A DNA stretch of 64,000 nucleotides from assembly GCA_937926205.1 (NCBI GenBank), contig CALEYL010000050.1, positions 1 to 64,000 on the forward strand. Reading direction: 5' to 3'. This DNA comes from an uncultured Saprospiraceae bacterium (GTDB lineage: Bacteria > Bacteroidota > Bacteroidia > Chitinophagales > Saprospiraceae). The position numbers and the translations under genes are program-made. Numbering within the stretch: the first letter of the stretch is position 1; the number at the start of each line of letters is the position of its first letter. The notes beneath the pieces were generated by a model. The model made no database searches, was not told where the DNA came from, and was given only the letters and a program-made list of their open reading frames with translations. Positions 25,496-32,556 of this stretch are shown one piece after another.

Positions 25496-25562
25496 CCGTT
25501 CGTTTAGTTCGTCGAGTTCGTTGAGCGGAGTCGAAACGAAACTCAACGAACTAAACGAACGG
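25496..25562. repeat. Bulged long hairpin (REP-like) inside the efflux operon
   Basis: CCGTTCGTTTAG (25496-25507) pairs with CTAAACGAACGG (25551-25562), and TTCGTTGAG (25517-25525) with CTCAACGAA (25542-25550). The 9-base bulge TTCGTCGAG is itself a one-base variant of the neighbouring arm, a tandem duplication on one side only. The loop contains CGGAGTCGAAAC, a core seen in other dispersed bacterial repeats. Confidence 0.7.
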
Positions 25563-25577
25563 TGGAACCAAAGGAAT

Positions 25578-26708
25578 CTACAGGGTCAGCAACTGCCCGT
25601 CCGTAACCGTCTGATAACCCATCGAAATGACTTTTTCGCCGACAGCAAGACCAGACTTGATTTCAATATTGCCGTTGTAAGACAAACCAGGAACTACGTA
25701 TCGTTTTTCTGCGCGGAATTTGCCTGATTTTTCAACTGCGATCAGAACAAATTTGCCTTTGTCATCTGATTGAATGATGTTTTCTGAAACAATGATGGCA
25801 CTATTCAGATTTTTATCATTGATGGAGACGAGGGCATACATGTTGGGTTTGATGCTGGCCCGGGCAGGTATGGCACATTCCACAGTAAATGTTCTGGACA
25901 ATTGGTTGATGGCTTTGCTCACCAGAAGGATTCTGCTGTTGAGGGTATCTTTGGTATCCGGAAGAATGATTTTTACACTCATACCTTCACGAACGTTTTC
26001 GGCGTAAGAATCCGGAACTTTAGCTACCGCGCGAAGGTCAGAAGTATTGACAATGTTCACAACCGGCATGCCCGGGGCCACTGATTGACCTGTTTTCAAA
26101 TAAACAGCGTCAACCGTCCCGCCTACCGGGGCAGTGATGCGGGCAAACTTATACTGCTGTTTGAGAGAAGCCAGTTGCTGAACCAGCGATTCATAACCAG
26201 ATTTGGCCTGAATCAACTGAATTTCGCTGCCGATTTTTTGGTCCCAAAGCTTCTGCTGCCGTTCGTACACCGTTTTTGCCGTTTCAATGTTGATTTCGAG
26301 CTGGCGCATAGATTCCTGCATGGCCGTGGCGTCCACTTCCGCAATCAATTGTCCTTTCGATACCTGCTGGCCTTCCTGAACGTACACTTTTTTTAATTGT
26401 CCCGGCATGCCCGCGTTTACACTCTGGCTCTGCTTGGCTTCCACATTGCCGCGCAACTCGATGTAATGGGAAAAAGGCCTGGTTGTCAGCGTTTCCAACG
26501 CCACAGCTTTGGCGATTTCACGTTGTTCCGTGCCTTCGCTCATTTTGGCGATTTCGGCTTCCAGCTGCTCGATTTTAGCCTCAAGTTCGTTTTTTTGAGT
26601 CTGAATAGCAGCCAGTTGTGCTCTTTTAGAAGCAAGGTCGTCCCCGCCGCCGGAAGTGCAGGCCGAAAAAGCTATGGCGATTATAGAAAATAAAATTGTC
26701 CTTTTCAT
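25578..26708 (-). CDS. RND efflux periplasmic adaptor (membrane fusion) lipoprotein
   Basis: A 376-residue HlyD/AcrA-type adaptor joining the inner-membrane pump to the outer-membrane channel. The ATG at 26708 starts a lipoprotein signal (MKRTILFSIIAIAFSAC). A short coiled coil (LAAIQTQKNELEAKIEQLEAEIAKM) precedes the lipoyl/barrel region (LRGNVEAKQSQSVNAGMPGQLKKVYVQEGQQVSKGQLIAEV), a helical hairpin (IETAKTVYERQQKLWDQKIGSEIQL) and the beta-barrel (VGGTVDAVYLKTGQSVAPGMPVVNI). The coiled coil placed before the barrel is somewhat unusual. It is the third gene of the cluster. Confidence 0.92.
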   Translation of the reverse strand: MKRTILFSIIAIAFSACTSGGGDDLASKRAQLAAIQTQKNELEAKIEQLEAEIAKMSEGTEQREIAKAVALETLTTRPFSHYIELRGNVEAKQSQSVNAGMPGQLKKVYVQEGQQVSKGQLIAEVDATAMQESMRQLEINIETAKTVYERQQKLWDQKIGSEIQLIQAKSGYESLVQQLASLKQQYKFARITAPVGGTVDAVYLKTGQSVAPGMPVVNIVNTSDLRAVAKVPDSYAENVREGMSVKIILPDTKDTLNSRILLVSKAINQLSRTFTVECAIPARASIKPNMYALVSINDKNLNSAIIVSENIIQSDDKGKFVLIAVEKSGKFRAEKRYVVPGLSYNGNIEIKSGLAVGEKVISMGYQTVTDGQLLTL

Positions 26709-26816
26709 AACGGTGTTATAGTTGATTGTAAGTTTTTGATGTTGTTGATTCAAGAGGTGATGCCTTTTCAAAAGGCGTTACCTCTATTCTTTGTGCCTTC
26801 CTTGGAGAATGTAAAC

Positions 26817-28214
26817 CTACCGGATACCCAGCGCTTTTTCCAAATCAGCTTTTGCGTTGGCCAGATCGTACCACGCATTCAGATAATTGGCCTGTGCCGT
26901 GTAAACTTCCCGTTCGGCATTGGTCACTTCAAAGCTGGAGCCTACGCCTTCCCGCCACTTCGTTTGGGTTGTATTGAAAATGCGCTGTGCCTGGTCAAGC
27001 GTTTTTTGGCGTGATTTCAGCCGATCGCTTGCATTCAGATAGGCTATTCGCGATGATTCTACCTGAAAAGCCATTACCTGCTCAAAATTTTGAATTTGCA
27101 GTCCGACTTTATCGCGATCAATGCTTGCTTTCTGAATCTTGCTTTTTCGGTCAAAACCGTCAAAAATGGGAACATTGATTTGCAGGCCAACCAGAGAAGT
27201 GGCGTTGAAACCGGCTTCATCCCCGTCAAAAAGTTTGTTGCGCTGCAGCAACTGGCTGTAAGAAGCAATACCTACTATGGAGGGGTAATACGATTTGCGG
27301 AAGCGGGTGATGTTCAAATCACTCAGGTAATAACTTTTTTTGAGCACCTGGTATTCCACACGGTTGTCCAAAAGATAAGAACCGCGAAGGGTTGGATCTG
27401 CTACTTCCATGGGCATGTCACTGATTTTGTCCGTCAGTTCAATGTCCTGGCTGATAGGATATTGCATTTGGAATTTCAATAACGCCACGGACATTTCTTC
27501 CTGACGTTTTAGTACTTCTTTTTCCGTTTGCAGATTGGATAAGGACAATTCCAGTCGGTCAACATCCAGCAACTCGGCAAAGCCGTTTTTGTATATTTCG
27601 CGCGTTTCGCCAAGCAGCTTTTCGAGGTTACTGATGTTTTTCTCAACCAGCCCGATGCCTTCCCGGGTGACCAACACCGCAAAATAAGCTTTGCGGATGT
27701 TGTAGGCAACCTCCTGTTCCGGAATGCCGATTTGCAATTGTCTCAGTTCCCGTAAGCCTTTGATCGCTTTCAGCCCTACGAAATATGCGCCGTCAAAAAT
27801 CAGCGTGCTGAAATTGAGGCTGGCTGTAAGGCTGTTGTTCGTACCGAAACGCGCCGGAAACAATCCACCAGTATTTGGCGTAAGCTGGTCTTCAGTAATC
27901 AGGTCGTAGTTCAACAAGGTGTTCTCTACGGCCGGTGTCAAAAAGTCGGGAAGAAAAGAAACCGGCAGCTCCAGAAAGTGCTGGTAGCTGATGTTGCCCT
28001 CTAACTTGGGCATACCGATTGCCTTGTACTCTTTGATTTCTGCCTCGGCATAAGGGATGTCCATGCGCGCGCTTCTTATGGAATTGTGGTTGGCTAAACC
28101 ATACTCCACCGCCTGTTTCAGGTTGAAGCTTTGTGATTGCGCGCTTTGCTGTGCGGTAAGTGGCGTCAGCAGACTCCACAGCAGCAGGGTGATCGGGAAT
28201 ATTTTGGTGCGCAT
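26817..28214 (-). CDS. TolC-family outer-membrane efflux protein
   Basis: A 465-residue outer-membrane channel. The ATG at 28214 gives a signal peptide (MRTKIFPITLLLWSLLTPLTAQ). Two long helical repeats typical of TolC are seen (FNLKQAVEYGLANHNSIRSARMDI near the N terminus and a second at the C-terminal half, SRIAYLNASDRLKSRQKTLDQAQRIFNTTQTKWREGVGSSFEVTNAEREVYTAQANYLNAWYDLANAKADLEKALG). It completes a tripartite efflux system with the adaptor and pump downstream, and follows the TetR gene by 78 bases. Confidence 0.92.
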   Translation of the reverse strand: MRTKIFPITLLLWSLLTPLTAQQSAQSQSFNLKQAVEYGLANHNSIRSARMDIPYAEAEIKEYKAIGMPKLEGNISYQHFLELPVSFLPDFLTPAVENTLLNYDLITEDQLTPNTGGLFPARFGTNNSLTASLNFSTLIFDGAYFVGLKAIKGLRELRQLQIGIPEQEVAYNIRKAYFAVLVTREGIGLVEKNISNLEKLLGETREIYKNGFAELLDVDRLELSLSNLQTEKEVLKRQEEMSVALLKFQMQYPISQDIELTDKISDMPMEVADPTLRGSYLLDNRVEYQVLKKSYYLSDLNITRFRKSYYPSIVGIASYSQLLQRNKLFDGDEAGFNATSLVGLQINVPIFDGFDRKSKIQKASIDRDKVGLQIQNFEQVMAFQVESSRIAYLNASDRLKSRQKTLDQAQRIFNTTQTKWREGVGSSFEVTNAEREVYTAQANYLNAWYDLANAKADLEKALGIR

Positions 28215-28292
28215 AAATGATGATGTTAAAATTGATGTTATATGCTTTAAAAGTTTTTCCATACCAGTATCTGGCCTCAAATAACCGAATCC

Positions 28293-28895
28293 TCAAATCC
28301 TCAAATACTCCTCATACACTGCCATTCCCTTTTCCGAAGCAATGCCCCGGATGTGGTAATCAATGAAAACCTGATAGGCCTCCGAAGGGCTGAACGTATT
28401 TTCTGTTGTAAACCCTTCATCCACCATCGCTGCAATGGCGCATATGAAAACAGCAGAAACGATGTCAGGCTGAAGATCGTTCCGATAAAGGCCTTCTTCA
28501 ACCCCTCTTTCGATGTTTGCCCTGATCATTCCAGCCACAAAATCCTTGCGGTGTTGCTCCATCAGTTCCCAACTGCGGTGGTAGTATTTTTGAAGGTCGT
28601 ATAAAATACTTGGAGGGGTTTGCTGAAGTTTTTCGTGCACATGACTGCTGATGCGCAGCAGTTCATCAATGGCGTTGTCCGACTCTATGGCGATGGCTTT
28701 TGCCATCTGCTGTTCTTCGTGAACGCGCCGTTGCACAATGCGGAAAATAAGGTCCGACTTCTGGTCTATGAATTGATAAAGGGTCTTTTTAGAAATCCCC
28801 ATGAACCGGCATACGTCATCCATGGTCGTGCTTTTCAAGCCATTACGCATAAAAAACTGCTCGCACTTCGACAATATCTGTTCCATTCCAAACAT
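28293..28895 (-). CDS. TetR/AcrR-family regulator of the efflux cluster
   Basis: A 200-residue regulator if translated from the ATG at 28895; an ATG at 28886 is equally possible, and a longer in-frame reading from 28949 is less likely. The N-terminal helix-turn-helix reads MDDVCRFMGISKKTLYQFIDQKSDLIFRIV; the remainder is an all-helical ligand domain with little sequence conservation. It is the first gene of the efflux cluster (same strand) and most likely represses it, releasing on binding a pump substrate. The gap to the divergent sigma factor gene (about 250 bases) shows no clear palindromic operator. Confidence 0.88.
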   Translation of the reverse strand: MFGMEQILSKCEQFFMRNGLKSTTMDDVCRFMGISKKTLYQFIDQKSDLIFRIVQRRVHEEQQMAKAIAIESDNAIDELLRISSHVHEKLQQTPPSILYDLQKYYHRSWELMEQHRKDFVAGMIRANIERGVEEGLYRNDLQPDIVSAVFICAIAAMVDEGFTTENTFSPSEAYQVFIDYHIRGIASEKGMAVYEEYLRI

Positions 28896-29147
28896 GCTTA
28901 CTACTCCTTTTGGTTCGCTTGATAACAGCGGAAACGTTTCGAGGTTCAAAAGTTTCCAAAATTTTTCAGGTTATTTTTATTTTCCGACGAATGGCAGGTT
29001 TTGATGGATGGAACTGGTGTATGTGAAGTACTAATGTTGTCTTAATAATTGTTGGGGCTTGAGAAAAGCATTTTTTACGAATGCCCCTTTCAAAAAATAA
29101 TCACTTTTTTTAAAATATCCCGCTCACTCGTTCGTCTCCCAAAGTAT

Positions 29148-29750
29148 ATGGAGTCAGAAACCGCATCAGCAATACCAGATAGCGCCGCCGTCAAAGGCAG
29201 TAAAATCAGCGAAATCTTCCGCGAAGAAAGCGGCAGGTTGCTGGCTTTTGTGCGCCAAAGGGTGCCGCGACTGGAAGATGCGGAAGACATTGTGCAGGAT
29301 GTTTTTTATGAACTTTCGGAAATGGAGCGCCTGATGAAACCGGTAGAGCAATTTGCTTCCTGGCTGTTTGCGGTGGCCCGCAATAAAATCACAGACCGCT
29401 ACCGGAAGAAAAAGAACATTCTGGCGCCGGAGTTGTCGACGCCGAATGGCGGAGAGGAGGACGGGGCAGGCCTCTATCTGATGGACAGTCTGCTGCCACC
29501 GGATTTCAACGATGCAGAAGCTACGCTTTTCCGGGAAGCTTTGCTGGATGCGATCGAAGAAGCCCTTGACACTTTGCCTGAAAAACAACGCGATGTTTTT
29601 GTCTGGCATGAACTGGAAGGGATTCCTTTCAAAGAGATTTCCGAAAAAACAGGCGTTCCGGTGAACACCCTGCTGACCCGTAAACGCTATGCGGTGTTGC
29701 AATTGCGCGAGCAATTACGCACCGTATACGACGAATGGTTGAACAATTAG
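29148..29750 (+). CDS. ECF-type RNA polymerase sigma factor
   Basis: A 200-residue sigma-70-family factor. The ATG at 29148 (MESETASAIPDS) is preferred over an in-frame start at 29049, since region 2 begins only at about residue 20. Region 2 is EESGRLLAFVRQRVPRLEDAEDIVQDVFYELSEM with ASWLFAVARNKITDRYRKKK; region 4 is ALDTLPEKQRDVFVWHELEGIPFKEISEKTGVPVNTLLTRKRYAVLQLREQL. The acidic linker between them is longer than usual. Its stop codon is the first three bases of a repeat element. A small membrane protein gene follows and may be its partner. Confidence 0.9.
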   Translation: MESETASAIPDSAAVKGSKISEIFREESGRLLAFVRQRVPRLEDAEDIVQDVFYELSEMERLMKPVEQFASWLFAVARNKITDRYRKKKNILAPELSTPNGGEEDGAGLYLMDSLLPPDFNDAEATLFREALLDAIEEALDTLPEKQRDVFVWHELEGIPFKEISEKTGVPVNTLLTRKRYAVLQLREQLRTVYDEWLNN

Positions 29751-29914
29751 TGTCTGGTCTTTACCTGCCGGCCGGCAAGGCGGGTAGTCCGATAGCTGCG
29801 TTATGCTCGGCCCCAAAAACAGTCATTTACGCGAGTAAAATCCCGTTTTTGAGGCCTTCGCAAGCCTTGCTCTCGAACCCCCTGACTGCCGTGAGGCAGT
29901 TAAAGCTCAGACAC
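29750..29914. repeat. Dispersed repeat element with inverted ends
   Basis: GTGTCTGGTCTTTA at 29750-29763 is answered by TAAAGCTCAGACAC at 29901-29914 (12 of 14 pairs). Inside are a GC-rich hairpin (CCTGCCGGCCGGCAAGGCGGG), a palindrome built on CAAAAACAG and CCCGTTTTTG, and CTGACTGCCGTGAGGCAGT, which resembles the core of the 47427-47513 element. The outer ends match those at 62671-62719. Confidence 0.65.
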
Positions 29915-29981
29915 CCAAACACTAATTTAGGCTGGTTTGAACGCGTTTTCCCGCTAAAACAAGCCTTTAAAAACAAAAAAA

Positions 29982-30350
29982 ATGAGAAGGTTCAAAGCTT
30001 TTAAAGTAGTAAAATTTGTGGTCTTTGGCGTGCTTTTTATGGCCGCAGCCAGTTTTGTAACCATGTTGCTGTGGAATGCGTTGATGCCGGGTATTTTTGG
30101 ATTGCCGGCCCTCAATCTGGGGCAAACATTTGGATTATTGGTGCTTTCGCGCCTGTTGACCGGAGGATTCCGGCCCGGCTGGCGGGGTGGCCATTCTCGC
30201 CACCACCACTGGAAACAAAAAATGTCGGAGCGCTGGGCCAGGATGACGCCCGAAGAGCGTGAACACTGGAAAAGCCATTGGGGTGGGCGTTGCGGAAAAT
30301 TCCGGGAAACGGCGCCTCCGGCAAACGATGCACAAAGTGATTTTGTATAA
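29982..30350 (+). CDS. Small single-span membrane protein downstream of the ECF sigma factor
   Basis: A 122-residue protein of unknown family. One hydrophobic segment (VVKFVVFGVLFMAAASFVTMLLWNALMPGIFGL, about 9-42) and a second short one (LGQTFGLLVLSRLLTGGF) are followed by a His-rich basic stretch (GGHSRHHHWKQKM) and a soluble tail MTPEEREHWKSHWGGRCG. The tail MTPEERE recalls the metal-sensing periplasmic CpxP/Spy/ZraP-like or CnrX-type proteins only superficially. The gene follows the sigma factor, separated by the 165-base repeat element, and ends before a good terminator, so it may share its transcript and act as a sigma partner or target. Function is not assigned. Confidence 0.7.
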   Translation: MRRFKAFKVVKFVVFGVLFMAAASFVTMLLWNALMPGIFGLPALNLGQTFGLLVLSRLLTGGFRPGWRGGHSRHHHWKQKMSERWARMTPEEREHWKSHWGGRCGKFRETAPPANDAQSDFV

Positions 30351-30467
30351 GCCGTACCGCCGATCTCCGAATCGGCGGGAAGATCCTCACACCATGCTAC
30401 CCGACCTGCTTTAAGCGCTGTTTTAATCAGGCAGGCAAAGCATAAAGAATAATGCTGTAAATAAGGA

Positions 30468-30510
30468 GAAGGCGGCTCCCAAAGTGATTTGGGGCCGCCT
30501 TCGTTTTTTC
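30468..30510 (+). terminator. Terminator downstream of the small membrane protein
   Basis: GAAGGCGGC-TCCCAAA pairs with TTTGGG-GCCGCCTTC with a single bulged base, loop GTGA, then GTTTTTTC. Confidence 0.85.
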
Positions 30511-30586
30511 TACTTAAGTTTTTAATAATCCAATGCTTATTTACAACATCTGCATCAGATCCACAGATCCCCAATCAATCCACGAC

Positions 30587-31534
30587 TCACTCCACTTCCG
30601 TTTTTCCCTTCGAATTATCTATTGTTTTTGGGGGCGTCGTTTTTTTTACTGGCGCGCCTGCGGTCTGTACTTTTGCATTCTTCTTCTTTTGCTGGATGAT
30701 TTTTGAGTTTTTGATGCGTGTAACTTCAATATCAGTCAGGTAAACGCTTTCATTATTAGCTTTTTCTGTGCGCAATTTTTGGAAACCCTGTTCGTCCAGA
30801 CTAACCCGGAAAGAGTCGTCAAAGCTCGCTTTTTGAAAAATGCCGACGTAGTATTCGCGCTCGCCATGCTCATACTGTTCGTAATCAATCAGGCGATAAC
30901 CACTTTTGTTCCGGCGGGCCCTTTCTGTATTGAAGGTGGTCAGGTCAGATGCCTCGTAAAGGAAAGTTTGATCCGTTTGCTTGCCATAATGATACAGGGC
31001 AATGTAGGGCATGGTACCATCCGGAAAAGGGACCGCTTCCACATCTACAAGGTACAGGTTGTCTTTGGCCATTTCTTCGGTCTTTTTGGTTAGCCCGATC
31101 CACGAGTCCAATTGCCAGACTTTGTGTACAATTTTTCCTGGCGCCCAGGCGCAGGTAAATACAAAAACATTATTGGGGCCGGCCTGGCCTTCCAGTTCGG
31201 TCAGCACAAAGCCCTCTTTGGCCATATCGCGGCGCTTCTGGATGAGAGAATCCCAGCCCACGACTTCTGCCAGAACGGAATGCTGCCTGGTTTTTGCCCA
31301 AATGGCCCAATACTTGTTCACCTTGTTTGCATCCTTTGCTACTTCGACATCTACCAGCTCGTATCCGGCCGTATCTACCTGTGCCTGCCGTTGCTGCAGC
31401 TCCTTCCAGGTAATGTTGTCGGCGTATTCATGCGGAATTTTCGTCTTTTGAAAAATACCCGAATAATTGAATTGAGCCTGTAAAGTGAACGTTATCAACA
31501 CAAAACATCCGGTTATCCATTTTGTCTTTGCCAT
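30587..31534 (-). CDS. Secreted tandem-repeat protein (BTRD1-like)
   Basis: A 315-residue exported protein (signal MAKTKWITGCFVLITFTLQAQ) made of about five repeats of 45-50 residues. Each has the pattern W/L-x-x-x-x-x-x-x-G-Y-x-L-V/I-D-x-E followed by Y-x-x-I-W/F-x-K (for example TAGYELVDVEVAK...YWAIWAKT; KEGFVLTELEGQ; KSGYRLIDYEQYEHGEREYYVGIFQKA). This resembles the bacterial tandem repeat domain found in polyglycine-hydrolase-like proteins. The C-terminal ~35 residues are Lys/Thr-rich and disordered-looking, without a recognisable sorting domain. A TAnnTTTG -7 element precedes it. Function unknown. Confidence 0.72.
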   Translation of the reverse strand: MAKTKWITGCFVLITFTLQAQFNYSGIFQKTKIPHEYADNITWKELQQRQAQVDTAGYELVDVEVAKDANKVNKYWAIWAKTRQHSVLAEVVGWDSLIQKRRDMAKEGFVLTELEGQAGPNNVFVFTCAWAPGKIVHKVWQLDSWIGLTKKTEEMAKDNLYLVDVEAVPFPDGTMPYIALYHYGKQTDQTFLYEASDLTTFNTERARRNKSGYRLIDYEQYEHGEREYYVGIFQKASFDDSFRVSLDEQGFQKLRTEKANNESVYLTDIEVTRIKNSKIIQQKKKNAKVQTAGAPVKKTTPPKTIDNSKGKTEVE

Positions 31535-31551
31535 AAAGCTGTTATTTTTTG

Positions 31552-31559
31552 CAAAGATA
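31552..31559 (-). promoter_or_regulatory. -7 promoter element for the BTRD1-like protein
   Basis: Minus-strand TATCTTTG matches TAnnTTTG, 18 bases before the start codon. Confidence 0.45.
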
Positions 31560-31621
31560 ACGAAGGTCAGGGCTGGTTTAGTAAGTGGGAAGGGGGATTT
31601 GATGTGAGATTCGCAATATTA

Positions 31622-32044
31622 TCAATCCGCGTCACGAACCTCATAACTCCACGTAATCTTCGCCGTCTTCTCCAATATCTTCGCTACCGAGCACATTTTT
31701 TCCATAGAAAGACTGACCGCACGTTCCGCTTTTTTGTCGTCAATAGCGCCAATGAGTTGGTAGTGGACGTGAATGTCTGTAAACAATGACGGCGTTTTGT
31801 CTTTTTCCCGTTCGGCTTCAATGCTCACCTTAATGTCCTTCAAATCTTGTTTCTGTTTGCGCAGCAGGAGGATGACATCGATGGAACTACAGGTGCCTAA
31901 AGCAGCCAGTACAACCTGCATTGGGCGCATGCCTTTGCCGCCGCCGCCAATTTCCGGAGCGCCATCGGTTTCAAGGGTATTGCCGTCTTCATTAACAGCC
32001 TGAAGGTGGAAAGCATCGTCTAAACGGTGGATGTCAATTTTCAT
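31622..32044 (-). CDS. OsmC-family protein
   Basis: A 140-residue OsmC/Ohr-superfamily protein, a thiol peroxidase or detoxifying fold. The ATG at 32044 (MKIDIHRLDDAFHL) is chosen over the in-frame position 32089 because it matches the family start. The two conserved cysteines lie in AALGTCSSIDVILLLRKQ (first helix) and MEKMCSVAKIL; GGGGKGMRPMQVVLAALG is the family helix entry. The length and the GxRPxQ/GTC pattern favour the OsmC/YhfA subgroup over Ohr. It is divergent from the sulfur-assimilation block, whose promoter starts within 30 bases, which fits a thiol/redox theme. Confidence 0.88.
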   Translation of the reverse strand: MKIDIHRLDDAFHLQAVNEDGNTLETDGAPEIGGGGKGMRPMQVVLAALGTCSSIDVILLLRKQKQDLKDIKVSIEAEREKDKTPSLFTDIHVHYQLIGAIDDKKAERAVSLSMEKMCSVAKILEKTAKITWSYEVRDAD

Positions 32045-32070
32045 GAAAAATGATTTTAACAAAAAATTAA

Positions 32071-32102
32071 TTTGACTTTTCGCCATCACCCCCCTATTTT
32101 TG
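32071..32102 (+). promoter_or_regulatory. Consensus promoter of the met block
   Basis: TTTG at 32071-32074 and TATTTTTG at 32095-32102 match the Bacteroidota -33 TTTG and -7 TAnnTTTG elements with a 20-base spacer. Transcription should begin just upstream of the SAM riboswitch. Confidence 0.7.
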
Positions 32103-32125
32103 CCGCATCAATCGCTTCATTTAGA

Positions 32126-32217
32126 GGATTGATTTTATACCGAAGGGTGGAGAGACAGGCTCTGTGAAACCCTGGCAACCCCTCCAAAGTGGAGAAAGGT
32201 GCCAAATCCTGCCAAAA
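32126..32217 (+). promoter_or_regulatory. SAM riboswitch (S-box, SAM-I type)
   Basis: The S-box core is readable: GGAGAGACAGGCTCTGTGAA, then ACCCTGGCAACCCC (the conserved GCAACC), a small P3-like hairpin CTCCAAAGTGGAG and the 3' core AAAGGTGCCAAATCCTGCC. SAM-I riboswitches turn off methionine synthesis genes when S-adenosylmethionine is abundant. It lies directly downstream of the consensus promoter and about 350 bases before metY. The P1 arms could not be fixed with certainty, so the ends are approximate. Confidence 0.88.
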
Positions 32218-32218
32218 A

Positions 32219-32246
32219 CCCCGGCCTTTGTCGGGGCAATTTTGGG
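32219..32246 (+). terminator. Hairpin after the SAM riboswitch, possible weak terminator
   Basis: CCCCGGC pairs with GTCGGGG around a CTTT loop (one G-U), followed by CAATTTTGGG. The T tract is short, so it could be the riboswitch expression platform or only a structural hairpin. Confidence 0.45.
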
Positions 32247-32268
32247 CATATAAAATCAAAACAACGCC

Positions 32269-32391
32269 ATGACTTCATCGGTTTTCACCAACCAGGGTTT
32301 TACCACATTTTCAGGTTCCGCTTCGGAACACTACTCCATTTATGCTGCTGCACACGCCATGATGTGCTGTTGTTGCTGTTGTTGTCGCTGA
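32269..32391 (+). CDS. Poly-cysteine leader peptide (putative attenuator uORF)
   Basis: A 40-residue ORF from ATG at 32269 to TGA at 32389-32391, lying between the SAM riboswitch and metY. It begins MTSSVFTNQGFTTFS and ends AAAHAMMCCCCCCCR: seven consecutive cysteine codons (TGC TGT TGT TGC TGT TGT TGT) at residues 33-39, just before the final Arg and stop. It has no signal peptide or known domain. Runs of codons for a pathway product near the end of a short upstream ORF are the hallmark of ribosome-stalling attenuators, and cysteine-run leader ORFs controlling sulfur genes are known in mycobacteria. Inference: stalling at these codons when Cys-tRNA is scarce would raise metY-metX expression. 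The start has an A-rich upstream stretch (AAAATCAAAACAACGCC) rather than a Shine-Dalgarno site, as usual in this phylum. Confidence 0.7.
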   Translation: MTSSVFTNQGFTTFSGSASEHYSIYAAAHAMMCCCCCCCR

Positions 32392-32556
32392 TCCGCACCC
32401 GGAATTTACAAACATCGGGTTTGGGTTAGAACGTCAGGTATCCTGCAAAAGGAACACGATCGCCGTTTTATGCCCTAACGTTTGTTGTTCCAGCCCTGCG
32501 ACTTCCCTTTTTATGTCTTATTGCATCTTATCAAAATACATAAAACACTGTAAATC

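Noticed and set aside
28896..29147. Expected TetR operator between the efflux regulator and the ECF sigma gene.
   Set aside because: No palindrome of convincing length was found by eye.
32199..32429. An overlapping frame across the poly-Cys codons reads as a run of leucines.
   Set aside because: It starts inside the riboswitch 3' region, has no plausible start context, and the downstream genes make methionine precursors, not leucine. The Cys frame has an ATG, ends just after the run and matches the pathway.
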